NCBI GenBank assembly: GCA_037176885.1
Contig: JAWWNJ010000124.1
Coordinates: 1-64,000 of the forward strand
Length of the DNA: 64,000 bases
Origin: Favolaschia claudopus
Taxonomy: Eukaryota; Basidiomycota; Agaricomycetes; Agaricales; Mycenaceae
Direction of reading: 5' to 3'
Every line of letters begins with the position of its first letter. The first letter of the stretch is position 1. Both the position numbers and the translations under genes were made by a program. Positions 32,060-44,000 of this stretch are shown one piece after another. The notes beneath the pieces are model-generated. The model did no database searches. It was not told the origin of the DNA and saw only the letters and a program-made list of their open reading frames with translations.

Positions 32060-35000
32060 TTAATGTTGCACAAGTCTGTCCTCTGGCATATCTACGTACT
32101 CATTGTCCGCAAATTCCAGAGAAAATGTAAGTTGTGAGCGAGCACCGGCTCTCTCCGGTTCTGTAGTACTCGCAACAAGCTTTCGCAACCAATCTTCATC
32201 GTCTTCTGCTGCCGGATTGGACTGCCATCCCGACATGAAGTTGAGTCGTGATTTCTTGAAGTTAAATTTGAGCATCTGTAACGCCTCCATCAGAACGGGA
32301 CTGATACGATTGCGCCGTTTCGTATCAGTCTCTGCCGACGAAGAGAAAACGCGCTCGGAAGGAACCGATGTCGCTTGGATGGGAGCATAATCACAGAATA
32401 GACGGTAGATCCTGGGCCAGGTCGGTTTCCCGTGATTCTGACAACGTTAGAGCGGTGGTTTGAGTATGAAATGACGCTTTACTCACTGTCCAGTATCCGA
32501 TCATGTCTGTTTGCTGACGTGAAGGTATTGGACTAGTCATGTAATGCTTCATCTCGTCTTCGACAGTCTGAACCACAGCGCCAGTGTTCGCATTATCTGA
32601 GAAATCAAGTGAATGTGAAACATTGCGAAAACGAGCAGCAGCTCTCGCTATTCCGGCATGGGCCGCAGCCGGTGTCCCTGACCTGGAATGGGAACGAGAA
32701 GATGCGCGCGAGTCCGAGCCAGAGTTGGATGCAGGTGTATCGTTGTCGGCATCTTCGTAAGTTCGAAGCTAGAACTCAAACTCGTGAATATTTGCGGTAT
32801 GAACAAGAGAAAATGCCAAACCTTTTCGAGAATTATTTTCTTTGCTTCTTCTACTTCTCTTCGCGTCCAATTTTTCCTGATCCATTCGAATCGAATACAA
32901 GGATTGATGACTGCAAGTTGAACTCATCAAACAGCTCAAACAGCATAGCGTAGAAAAAAGCTTACACATGGCAATGATGTAGGCGTCCGTGTCTCCCATT
33001 TTGTTATAGTATTTCCTCGCGATCGCTAAGCCGGGGTTGATGAATCGTTGAATATTCGCACTCCGGAGATCGGCATCATCCAACATGGCCTGCCATGCAC
33101 TGACAAACAGCTCAAAGGACGGGATGGCGCCGGCCAAGATTGGCATGTTTTCAGAGGACATAGCCGTTTGGACGGTATGTGGTTGCTAAATATATATCAG
33201 AATGGTAGTGTCAGGTGAAACAAACGCTGTAAGTACCTCGAGTATCAATTCCATCAGCTCCAATTTATTCCAGTGCTCGTCCTCCAATTTGTGGGCGAAT
33301 GTTCGGACATCCCGGGTCTTCAGAGCGAAAAATGTGTAGAGGGGCTGAGAGGAAGCAATGAATGACACACGGTTCATGCGCAAAACGATCTGAACTTACC
33401 TGGCGTAGGTATCGCAGCCGCCGGAGCATGTAAAACACCGAATCCCATCGTGTTTTCACGTCCGGTAAAACAGTAACATGCGCAAGAGTCACTGGAGTGA
33501 AATCTGATTCACTCACACTCCAGTCTCCATTACGATTGCCTGTCGTGATGATCTCTTGTAGCAGGTCGCGGCGCTGACCCGATTTTCGGACGAAAGCGAC
33601 GGTTTTGCGAGCACGACGGATCGGGCCGGCCTTCTTCCTTGTACGTGTGACGCGTGTTGCTGGGGGTGGAGCGTCGGAAGAATCTGTCTCTGTTGCGGTG
33701 CTGGTTTCGGAATCAGAATAAAGAGGATCATTGTCGCTCTTCTCCATGACCTTGATCACCGCTTGAGAACATAAATTGATGACATGAGCAAAGCACCGAA
33801 TGTAATTCTGCTTCTCATCAAACAAATACCCCGCCTCGAGTAGTAGCTTGCTGAGGCATGCCAACATTGATCCATTATTGGATGCATTGTCGAGCGTGAA
33901 ATGGCCGACCTTTCGATCTCATCAGCAACACGCAACCAGAAATAAGAGAGAAAACTAGTGCGTACTTTGTCGAGTATCCCGGCGCTCTGAAGAATATTGA
34001 ACACAATCCGTGCAAGACGATGCCCACTGTGTGCACCGCGAACGCGTCTGAATGCCAACAATGCTTGTCGCAACACAACTTGGTTGTCTTCCTTTCTATG
34101 CCCTAGCCAGTGCGCGGTGATAGCAAGATATGGATGGAGACCTTTAGAACTCCAGATATCTGCAGTGAAGCTAATCTTCCCCAGAGACGCCTCGATGTTG
34201 ATAATTAACCATTAATATCTCAAGAATAGGGTATCGGAAATACCTGCAGAGCGACCTTGAGTTTTTCATAGTATAAAGTCCAGGCATCAATGATCCGATT
34301 ACGAAGTTTGGTGCGGTGCGGAATATCTTCGTCGGCCAACGATTCTCGTAGGAGGAGTAGCAATTTTCGGAAATCTTCGTTCTCGATGAGATTGATTGAC
34401 TACGATCAACTCAGACTGCGAACATGGACTAAAAAGAAAGAAGGAACAACATACAAGATCGTTTGACACAATAACCCTGACCAAATGATCGACGAAAGCC
34501 TCAGGAGAGAAAGGAACCCTTTCTGCTACTTTAGCTCGTTGCTCCTCCAGTTCCTTTCGACGTTCAAGCGGGAGTTTATTGGGGAGCTTATACTTGGCAA
34601 TGATCTGAAGATACTGCGGCATATGATCTTGGAGTTCAAGATGCTTGCGTCGGGTAGTCAGACTCGTTCTTGCCGAATAAACCTGTCTGTAAGACGGCAA
34701 AGGTAGTCAGTATATTTTGGGAATTACAGATCGACTCTACTCACTGGCATATTCGACACTTTGCAGAACCATCAGTCTGAGAGAAGCCATAGAAATACTT
34801 GCAATCTGCCGATTTATCTTCCGCCATCTCACCGAGGGCGCTCTCCCGAAGCCAGCAGTATCCGTTGTCATCAGGAGCACTTATTGAGTTGTGAGCAGGA
34901 CGACGACGACCACCCGGGCGAGCTGGAGCTGCGGGCTGAGCAGCTTCATCAGCGGATGACTCCTCGGTTTGAGCCAACGGTGCGAGTCGCTGTTGTCCGC

Positions 35001-35840
35001 CGTGATGCGGTTGTCGTGCAGGAGGTGATGGTGAAGGGGGAGGCGGGTTAGCGATCACACGCCGCCGTCTACCACTGGCCCGAGATGGAGCAGATTGCTC
35101 GGAATGCGGTGCGGAAGGCTCAGAAGGTGATGAGGCATCATCCTCATCAGAAAAAAGAGCAAGCGGTCGCATAGTAGATCGCCGAGCAAGAGGATCGAAG
35201 AGAGGATCGTCTGACTCCGAATCATTATCGTTGTCATTGTCGTCGTCGTCAGATCCTGCATAGTGAATACCAGGGCTTGCAACTGGTGGACGATCAGCCG
35301 CCAGGCGTTGAATCAGAGTGCGAGCCGGCGTCGGAGGTTCCGGGGGGCCTCCACGTTCACGACGTCGAGTGGGTAGGACTTCCGGAGCCGCATTGATAGA
35401 CTGAGAATAGCTTCGTTAATTCACTGTTCAATGCTACACAATAAATTCAACATACCGTCTCGGGAATGGTGCCTAAACTTGAGGTGGATTGCTCTGGGAC
35501 AATGGATTAAGCTATCGATGTGAAGAATCTACCGGCAGACTCACGTGTTCTAAGACTTTGAGAGCTTGGTCGATCTATCAATCCATTGAAATGGGGTCCT
35601 TGTTGAAACAGTGATAAAATACATACAAGAAAGTCCAGCAAAGCCTCGTTCTTCTTGCCCAGTGCTCGCAATGCGAGCTGCCGAAGAAGTTGGCTGTTCA
35701 GATGACCGAGATGGTCCAGCCGTTGGTTGGAGTTGAGCAGTACCTCGTCTTGTCCGAGTGGCTGGTGGTTCGGTAGTCGGCGGCTCGGGTTCAAGAGGTG
35801 CTGCAGGCTCGGGAGCGTTTTTGTTTCGTCGAGGGGGCAT
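32060..35840 (-). CDS. hAT-family transposase, intron-rich
   Basis: Reading from 35840 (MPPRRNKNAPEP) there is a Pro/Ser-rich N-terminus (to about 34900), then a BED-type finger whose Cys pair is AKCRIC (about 34745) and His pair is RKHLELQDH (about 34640). The catalytic core follows: FTADIWSSKGLHPYLAI (about 34160, first Asp); VGHFTLDNASNNGSM (about 33885, second Asp); CFAHVINLC (about 33780); DVKTRWDSVF (about 33450). At 32390-32250 comes the C-terminal hATC dimerisation block, with ATSVPSERVFSSS then RISPVLMEALQ. The stop is at 32060. Exons are separated by about ten short introns, several with GTAAG(T) or GTGAGT-like donors on the minus strand. All hAT hallmarks are present, and I saw no stop inside the exons I followed, though I did not define every splice site. 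The enzyme would cut at the element ends in the nucleus. Confidence 0.85.
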
Positions 35841-36578
35841 TTTTGCGGTTACTGAGACAGAGAATGCGCACTGGGTTGTAAACGCTTCAAACCCCGAGCA
35901 TATTTAAGAGGAACACGAAAAGAATACTAATCTACCTTTGTCGATGAAGACCCAGGATGTTCGGAGAAACTTGAACAAGTTACTCACCGAAATTACGTGC
36001 CAGCACCATTCTTGTCTATAAAGATAATTGGACACTAAGTTGAGCAGAGAGTTCCCTGACAGACAAATGGCTGCTATTGTTAATAATTTTCCCGAAATGA
36101 ACACTATCCCAAGCCCCAGCAGTTGCGCAAATGAAAGCTCAGGTAGTCGGAGGCTGGAGAAGCCCCCGAAACGGTTTGAATTCACGAAATTTTACCTATG
36201 TTGATCCTATGTTGAAGGCTTGTACTAAGAATGAAGCTGAAGACCACTCTTTAGCCAATGTACAGAGACGTTGAGGACCAGGGACGGTGTCAGGTGTGGA
36301 GATGCATCGATGGTTGGCTTGAAATAAACGGAAATTTGTGTCGTCGGTAAAATTTGAAGCTCAGACAAGAGTTCAGGCTTGAGAATACAATCATTGAGCA
36401 GTTTTCATTGGTAGAGAGTAGACGAGATTGTGCCAGAACGGCACTTCCAGTGAAGACGCGACGACGACATCGACGAAGAGGGCAAGAGTTGGCGTGGGAT
36501 CCTGCATCAATCTGTTGATCCGAGTCAATCAGAGCACGTAATAGCCCCGAAATTAATGCGTCAGTGCGCAACTCATAA

Positions 36579-37276
36579 GTGCACTCCTCTGACCATGGGC
36601 GCTCCATGTTGCCAGACAGCCCCGGGTACTATACGATGGACTCGGCGACTTGGTCTGCAATTCAGACCCACTATTTGAGCTCTCTGATGGTGTCGAGTTC
36701 AATCAACCTCAACATGAAGAGTCGTAACTCGGTAAGCATACACCTTCATTTACTTCATCGTACCCCCAAACCAACGTGGATTGTTCTTGAATCATAGGAG
36801 ACAAGATGGGCATACTTGCTACCCCGCGACTTCACCCTGCATCAGTGGATCCGCCGGGAAAGAGACCCGGATCAGCATCTTCGCCTTCAAAAGTTGCTCG
36901 CGCTCGTTAACCTCGTCGACGACTCGCTCTCGGATCAGATTGCGGTCATAAAATTCAGCACCAACGATCCTCTATTCGTCTATGCAGGCAGCGGCCGAGA
37001 TCTCAATGTAAGTTTACAAACACCTCGTCACTGACTCACTGCTAGGGTACACGACACTGATGTTTTTATCTACAGGGTATGCTAGATTGGATTAGCCGGC
37101 GTGCTGTTCACCGCGTTGCAACAGAGGCAGCTTCGTATGCCTCCCATCCGGCTGCGTTCAGAATGGAGCGGGGTCTTCGCCATTTTGTTGGGATAATTCA
37201 CTTCACATGCGAGGGATGGGTCGCAGAAGCGTATGATTCAGACGACGATGAGATACCTGACCTAATTCCCATATGA
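36579..37276 (+). CDS. Second gene of the hAT element, three exons, unknown function
   Basis: Exons are 36579-36731, 36798-37007 and 37076-37276, with introns GTAAGC...CATAG and GTAAGT...CTACAG, both phase 0; about 187 residues. The middle and last exons are clearly protein-like: PRDFTLHQWIRRERDPDQHL, LALVNLVDDSLSDQIAVIKF, then GMLDWISRRAVHRVATEA, HFTCEGWVAEAYDSDDDEIP and the stop. Exon 1 is less certain; another ATG lies at 36606. There is no recognised domain, signal peptide or membrane segment; the C-terminus is acidic. It is transcribed away from the transposase gene, from which it is separated by about 740 bp that could be a shared promoter region. Its place inside the TIRs suggests an element-borne accessory factor; a captured host gene is the alternative. 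Confidence 0.55.
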
Positions 37277-37459
37277 ACAACTATTAGTCTATTACCTGTT
37301 ATTTAGCGCTGCATATGCATCGAAATTATTCACATCTGTTTGTTCAATCTAAGCCACCTCTGTTCTATGTAGTCCAAGCAATGAGATTTATACATTATAT
37401 AGCAACGAGTGATCCTACAAGCACGCTAAGCCCAATGCGAAAAAAAACCTTAATTACCC

Positions 37460-37590
37460 GCGACTTGAAGTCACTCGAGTCGACTTCGGCTGACTTGAAT
37501 CGACTGGCAAGTCAAGTCAAAGTCGGTGGTCTGACTCGACTTGACTCGACTCAAGTCGGCCGTGTCAAGTCGACTTGAGAGGCTTCAAGT
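37460..37590. repeat. Right subterminal CGACTT array of the hAT element
   Basis: Counterpart of 31838-31962: GACTTGAAGTCACTCGAGTC, GACTCGACTTGACTCGACTC, AAGTCGACTTGAG and similar words. Confidence 0.75.
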
Positions 37591-37609
37591 CCAAGTCGCG
37601 GCAACATTA

Positions 37610-38185
37610 CAGTATAGCTATACAAACGACGGCCAGCTGGCGATCATTCTCTCAAACCTCATATATCTTTATTATCTGCAAGAAGTGAAAAACGAACTGG
37701 GAAGCACTTCGGTCGAGCCCAACATCGAAATCACTCGCTACTACATCGAACAATGCAGGCGGTGCCATAATGCCGGTGCGACACAGCGTTGCAACTTTCC
37801 AACGGTTTTCCTCTGTCAATCAGCTGTTGACCTTGTCGAAAGGTCCATACTGCATCAGCAGTTTTTACTGATGTTCCCATCGTTGAACAGCTTGCGTGTA
37901 TTCCCTTACATGCACATTCCACCAATATGGCGCAGGTTGAAGCGGGTGCCCGCGTGATCGGTGCCTTGCGTGTTGCCCCCCTTGATCTCCTCAATCGATA
38001 TCCGACGTTGGTGAACGAACTGCAGTGTGACTTCCCTTTCCCTCGATCGTACGAGGAAGAAGATACTGCAATCCCCTTCGCATACACGGCTGCTCTCGAT
38101 GGCAAGCGAGTGTTTCGTGCCGCTTTGGTAGTCTCTCGTAGACAGACGCCCCAGTATCTTGTGTCTCGTACCTCGACAGATATAG
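37610..38185 (+). other. Open frames without known domain
   Basis: Plus frames reading SVEPNIEITRYYIEQCRRCH (about 37700-37780) and EAGARVIGALRVAPLDLLNR, PFPRSYEEEDTAIPFAYTAA (about 37935-38090) look protein-like, but change phase and lack a start. They may be exons of a decayed gene. I do not recognise a family. Confidence 0.3.
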
Positions 38186-38353
38186 TCTCGGATACCCAGA
38201 CCTTCCTGTGTAATCCTTGTTGGCGTAGTTTACGCAGAGTCGGAGCTCTTTCCTAATCTGTAATTCCAATGACAGTTTTGACGTTTGATTGAGTTTCGTG
38301 ATGATGGATGTGGGGACTTAGGAAGGTCTGGGCCACTTCGATTGGAGCACCTA
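38186..38353 (+). repeat. Hairpin-bearing repeat, copy 1 (left part, split by the 5.3-kb element)
   Basis: Contains the perfect 13-bp inverted pair CCCAGACCTTCCT / AGGAAGGTCTGGG about 120 bp apart, preceded by GTCTCGGATA and followed by CCACTTCGATTGGAGCACCTA. The same arrangement recurs at 43832-44000 (inverted) and 55590-55760. Confidence 0.7.
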
Positions 38354-38599
38354 CACTGTAGAGAGAAGTCGCAGCCGGAACAGCCGCGCGTGCGCTGGCT
38401 CGTTCGGCCGTGGCATGGGGCCAGCCTGACCGCGCGACCGCGGTCGGCATGACTGTGCCCGCACGGCCATCTCAGCTGCGTTATGGCCAATTTCGCGGTC
38501 AACCTGGCTGCGCTACCACAGCCAGCGCGACCGTGGCCCACAGTCAGTGCAGCCGCGCCTTCACAGTCAGCCTAGCAGTACCCTCACAGTCATTGTACT

Positions 38600-41500
38600 C
38601 TTTGGTTGCGCTCGATCCAATTCGTGATAAAATCTTGTATTACTATTCAATCTACATACTACTACTACCCCCAAGCTGTACTATAGACCATTATACCCCT
38701 GCAATTGATAATCCTCACAATCCTAGCAAAGGGAATCAGTTAAGGAACTTCCATGAGCTACCCACTCACTGGCCGAGCAAATATCTTTTAAGACCACGCC
38801 CGACGCGCCGTCTCCTATCCAACTCCATATCAGAATCGTAAAAGTATTCACCATTGCACAGCACTCACCTAGACACGTTTTTGGTGAATCTATGACATAT
38901 CTCAGAATCATATTCGTCGCTCGATGTGACGGCACTTAGCTGTAACCAAACCACATATTGTTCACGAAATCTGAGTGTCAAGTGGGAGTGAGGTCAGCTA
39001 GATTCTCCTCTAGGTAATGATGCACCTTTTTGAATGGTGCGCGTCGTCCCGTTGTCGCAATATGAGTGGGGGCGGAATCAGCGAGGTTCTCTTACAGACG
39101 GCAATGTACCTTTTATTACTGGCGCGCATAATGAGCTGGTGCTGTCCACCATATGTTAGCTATTGTATATACTATATCTTATATCCTACATACCTTCAAA
39201 GGTCCAAATTCATGTCGACCGATCTATCCAAAGAAATTCCCGTTAGCAAGCGACATAACAGAACAAGTGTTCGCGATACCTGTGGAATCCTACCTTAGCT
39301 TCAACTGGGCCGCAAAGCCGACCTATACGAAACTCACGAGAGTGAAGCCGGCACCGTCTTGAGAGTCACCCCAGAAGTCACTCAATAAATCAGTGCTGAT
39401 AAATGTATGGCGAAGCGACTCACCGCGCACGTCGATTTCGCTCGTTCTACTAGATTGGATGCTGACTTGCTGAATTTTAGAGTCGAAACTGCGCGTTTGA
39501 TGGCGCGAGGCGGGGACTTAGGTGTTGTCCGGTCAGAAGACGGTGGGGTCGGGATAGTTGGGGGCGGCGGGAGACGAAGGTGGTGATGGCGAGAGAAGCG
39601 CGGGGGATTGCGGTCGCGTGGGAAACGGCGTTGAGAGAGCGGCGAAGAGGGAGTAGCGGGAGCGCTGTGTCGAGGGCTTGAGGGGCAGGATTGGTGGAGA
39701 TCGGAAACGAGCGAATGGCGGCGGTGTGGGGCTTGGATGGAGGATTTGAGGTAGAAGGCGGAGTGTTGGCGAGGAAGGCAGCGGTGTCAAAGCCTGATTG
39801 ACGACATGCTGTCAAGTTCCCTTGGGGACGATGGCGGCGGGCGGCGGTAGCGAATAGGAGTTGGGTGGGATTGCGAGGTAGGCGGTAGTTGGGCTGAGGA
39901 ACGGCGGCGAGGTAGACGTAGCGTAGAGTAGACACAGGGAACGTGGGGGAAAGTGGCGGCGGGGCGTCAGCGTCGTCATAGAGAGAGGGAGGTAAGGGTC
40001 AGGCTTGCGTGAGCGGACGTGGACGGCGTTGCTGATTGAACGAGCGCATCTTGACGGCCCTCGAGTGTGGCGTTCGTTGTAGTGCTGGATTGACGTGTCG
40101 GTATGAGGGTTGTGGAGTGTGGAGGTGGAAGGGTCGAGGGCGCCGTTTCGAGCGAGGAAGCTGGTGTGGTGTAACGGGTCTTGAAGTGAGTCAGTTATGC
40201 GCAGAGACGCAGCAATGAGAGTTACTCGCCCAGTATCCAACGTCGACACATTTCCCAGGATACTTCCAAACGTCGCAAACGAATCCTGGCACTTGACGAG
40301 CCCGCCGGCGACCATCCAGTCAAATGTGTCGAATGAGAAGCCTCCGCAGGGAGCTGCGAATTGAGCTCGTTGAGGGTAGAGGAGGGAGGAGGGGCAAAGA
40401 GGAGGAGAGACACATTTTCGCGCTCAGCAGAAGGAGCTGAAGGGAGGTGGATGAGACCGACGAGGGGGAGAGAGTTAATGACACACGCACCTTTAATCAG
40501 AATACAAGGTGGCCGATGGCGTGTTGCAGAAATTGGTGATTGGGAATGAGATCGTGGCGGAAACGAGCGGTTGACGAGCGAATTGACGAGGCGGAACGTC
40601 GTGGAGTGTCGAGGTGGTTGAATCCGAGTCTCTCCGCATACGTTCCTATCAAGTCTTGAACCTAATTGCAAAGTATCGAGAGGCTGAGGAGCGCGTGAAT
40701 CAGCGATGCAAATGATGGTCATACCATGTCCCTCGTGCCGGTCAAAGAGAGGTGGCAGGGGATAGTTGGCAAGCTCAAAAGAATTCAAACGTTTCATAGT
40801 CGTCAGAGCACCCGGATGACGCACTTGAACGCGTCTTACGGGCGCGAAGTCGCGATGTCGATCGGAGACGCAATCAGCCTCAGAGGCCGAAATTTGGGCA
40901 TTATCGGGTCGTCTCAGCGGCGTGGGACGTGTCGATGACCTGCATGAGTTGGCTTGTATCATCTTCAGGTGCATTGAGGCACGGGAAGCCGCGGGACGAG
41001 CCACAAGATGAAGGAAGAGGGAAAGGAGCGATGTGTTACATGTCACTGATGTCACTAATCACGTGACTGACACGTCGCCAAGTCCGAAAGTTGCGTTTAA
41101 CGGTTCGGCCGAAAATTCTCAAAAATTCAGATAAATTCCAGAATTATTGGTCCGCTGTGCTGGCGGGTCCCTTAAATCTCCCATGAGTATGCGGCCTGTA
41201 TTTCTTGCCAACTGCGGAAATTTTTAGGATGCCAGGTTTTTGCCAGATTCAACAAATTGAAATCTGCCCCGAAGACACTGAAGACAAAGTAAACTCAGCC
41301 GGGCACACGAGAGGGTGAACAACTGTATTAGTATACCTAAAGACAAAGTAAACTAGAGTCGTCGTAAGTAAAGAGAGGGAAGTCAAAGGTATAGAAGACA
41401 AACCTCAGCCGGGCACACGAGAGGGTGAACGACTGAGGTGTGTCTGTAGCTACTGCGAATATATGTAGACGATCGTAGGTAAAATGATAGGAGTATACAT

Positions 41501-41975
41501 ATTTTCGGGAGCAGGCTATACGAGTAACGACGAAGTCGTTACTCCGGCTATATGGCCAGCCGAGCCACTACTTCAGCAGACACACCAACTGTGAGTTAAG
41601 CCTGGGCGTCGGATACGGTGCTCTTCATATTTTTTGGGATGTGGAAACTGTCAGGTCGTACAAGCTCAAGTGTCCACGACGCGAATCAGACATCTTTGTC
41701 AAGCTGACACTGACATCAGGTGTAGGAGCTGTTCAACTTGTCGTGTTCGGCTGCCAGTGGTCCTCGGCTGGGACGCGCGGGGCATGGTGATGTCGGTGTG
41801 TCCGAGTCGGTGCAGCGTCCGAGTTGCGTGGGCGACGATGAGGGCTTGTGAGATGTAGGGCTACCTTGGTCGATGTTTAGGCGGGAACGAGGTGATGGGA
41901 ACGATAGTGTTAAATTTCGATACAAAAAAACCTGCGATGAGCGCAGAGTGCCGCTATGTACAATCTGATATTAGA
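38600..41975 (-). other. GC-rich interior with long minus-strand frames of unknown meaning
   Basis: Minus frames at 40222-41055 (277 codons), 39812-40315 (167) and 39477-39935 (152) are open and overlap, but are rich in Ser, Pro, Arg and Thr and have no domain. One phase reads FDWMVAGGLVKCQDSFATFG just before a GT near 40220, which looks more protein-like, so a spliced gene is possible. At 41311-41330 and 41405-41435 a CTCAGCCGGGCACACGAGAG unit is duplicated; 41400-41600 resembles an LTR in style, but no ends or duplications were found. Confidence 0.3.
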
Positions 41976-43220
41976 TTATTGCAGTTTGCATATGTATTGG
42001 CACAGCCGCATTTTGTAGAATTTTGAGTTGCCTCAGTATATGATTTATTCCTCCCTCAATTCCGGGTGGATTCCTTTGAGACCATAACCAAAATTCACCG
42101 TTTTGGGAGGCGCATCCAGCCATACCAAATTTATAGCTAAATACGCGTGTCTAAAAATCTCAATATCCTTCAATAACCGTTCGGCGCGTGAATTTACACG
42201 GTGAGATCAGGGTGCTTTGAGGTAAAAGTTCAAGGTATAAACTGTTTGAATACCTCCCGGCTACACACCTCTGAAGTTTGGAACAAAATGAGGGCGGATT
42301 GACGCGGCCGCGACGCGTCGAAGAAGGCCAATCAATGCGCTGATCGGACGGGTTGCCACCGCGAAAGCTCAGTGCAGGAAGAAAGGACTGCTTGCTCAAA
42401 GGTCAATAGCGTACCCCAAATGCCTTCTCAACGCTCTGGGTCCACGCTTGGCGGAGCTTTGAGGAACAACACCTTGTAGTGACACACCAGGGCCACTGAG
42501 TGTACCCCGTTCAAGGTACCACTGGCGGCATCTCAGCAGGTAAGAGCCTCTTCATGATCTACGGGGCGCTCCAAGACATCGAGAAAGGGCCCAAGCTTGA
42601 TTGCAGATTCTGCAGAATGCCTTGAAGGTTGGCTTCCATGTTCGACCCCAGAGTCTTGGACAAATCTTGGTACTACGGCCGAACTTTAGCGTATTGTTGC
42701 TTCCTTCCTTTACATAAAAGATACACTAGGCAAATCCAACAAGGAACGGGTCTCCCGGTGCCCTCTTAAGTAGTCTGAAGCGCTCGCGGACCGACAGAGG
42801 CCTAAGAGGGTGGAAGAAAGAGGCAAAGCATCCCAAGTGACCGCGGATCATCATAACCAAATGATGAGCTTCTTCGACGCATCGCGGGCGCGTCAATCCG
42901 CCCCCGTTTTGTTTCAAACTTGACAGGTATGTAGCCGATAGGTCTATGAACACTTTCTACCTTGGACTTTCTCTCAAAGCGCCCTGATTTTACGGCGTAA
43001 TTTCACGCGCCGAACAGCTGTTGGTAGGATATTGAGATTTTGAGATTCGCGTATTTCGCTACAAATTTGGTATGGCTGGATGCGCCTCGCAAAACGGTGA
43101 ATTTTGGTTATGGTCTCAAAGGAATCTACTCGGAATTGAGGGAGGAATAAATCATATACTGTAGCGCCTCAAAATTCTATCAAAATGCGGCTGTGCCAAT
43201 ATATTTGCAAACTGCAATAA
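41976..43220. mobile_element. Foldback element with ~330-bp arms
   Basis: The ends start TTATTGCAGTTTGCA and the arms stay colinear inverted for over 300 bases: GGCACAGCCGCATTTTG, TTTATTCCTCCCTCAATTCC, CAAAATTCACCGTTTTG, TGGATGCGCC/GGCGCATCCA, TCGAAGAAG/CTTCTTCGA. The central 500 bp has no gene. It lies inside the 5.3-kb element. Confidence 0.8.
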
Positions 43221-43831
43221 ACCCTCTCATTGCATGGGTTTGACGAATAAACACTTCCTTGGTCAATCTGACCATGGTACGGGATGGTCCGACTGTGGGG
43301 CCGCAGTGAGGCTGACCGCGCCGCCACAGCCGGTTTGACCGCCGACACGGCTGATCTGACTGTGGTTTACGAGCTTGTAAAAACACGGGATTTATGGGTA
43401 GTTATAGGCAGTATAGACTTTATGGTGTGATATTGTGTATTAGACTCAACAGAATAAAGACTTGTAGCAACATATGACAGGAACAGCCAGATTGACTGTG
43501 TTGAGAATGACTGTGCGGCGCACAGTCGGCATGACCGTGGCAGGCCACGGTCAAAATTTAGGCGGTCAGAATAACCGCGCGAAAAATCAAATAACCGCGG
43601 CGCGGTCATACCGGCTGTGACTTCTCTCTACAGTGCCTACATACCATAACCCCCGCCGAGGTCATTGCGTCGCGTGTATGCTTTGAATTGTAGCCATATT
43701 CAGTGGCTGCCAGCGGCCCACGTCACATAGGAGATGTTGAGAGTGCTCGCAGGGGGCGGGGTAACCGTCGCCACCCTCCGGAGGCATGGTCGAAGTGGAC
43801 GCAGTGACGCGCTAAGTGGGTTATGGTAGGT

Positions 43832-44000
43832 GCTCCAATCGAAGTGGCCCAGACGTTCCTACGCCCTTGTTCCGATCACCCTCAAAATCAATCAAACGCC
43901 AAAACCGCTCATTGAAATTACAGATTAGGAAGTAGCTCCGATATATCTAATCTCGCCCTCTCGAACTGCGGAGGAACGTCTGGGTATCCGAGACTAGACA
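43832..44000 (-). repeat. Hairpin-bearing repeat, copy 2
   Basis: The inverse of copy 1: on the minus strand GTCTCGGATACCCAGACGTT...GGAACGTCTGGGCCACTTCG. The 13-bp stem is perfect (CCCAGACGTTCCT / AGGAACGTCTGGG) although its sequence differs from copies 1 and 3. Confidence 0.7.

Larger units (their letters stand above)
31820..37609. mobile_element. hAT DNA transposon with transposase and a second gene
   Basis: 5.79 kb bounded by the inverted 11-mer TAATGTTGCCG (31820-31830, 37599-37609). The next 100-150 bases at each end are arrays of AGTCGACT/CGACTT/CTCGACT words. A hexamer TATAGC flanks both ends (31807-31812, 37613-37618), possibly part of a mutated 8-bp duplication. The minus strand encodes a hAT transposase and the plus strand a divergent second gene. 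Confidence 0.82.
38354..43635. mobile_element. 5.3-kb TIR element with GC-rich terminal arrays, unknown superfamily
   Basis: The ends share CACTGTAGAGAGAAGTC(G/A)CAGCCGG inverted (38354-38378, 43611-43635), flanked by CCTA on both sides. The flanks are the two parts of one pre-existing repeat (see copy at 43832-44000), which supports a true insertion. Each end carries 200-330 bp of degenerate GC-rich words (CCGCGGTC, GACCGTGGCC, CACAGTCA, GACTGTG). No transposase domain was recognised inside; a 1.2-kb foldback lies in the right third. Confidence 0.65.

Noticed and set aside
39477..41055. Long minus-strand frames as genes
   Set aside because: They overlap in different phases in GC-rich sequence, have biased composition and no domain. 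Kept only as an unassigned region.
41280..41610. Possible solo LTR
   Set aside because: Style resembles the LTR at 23.95 kb, with a CTCAGCCGGGCACACGAGAG duplication, but no matching ends or target duplication were found.
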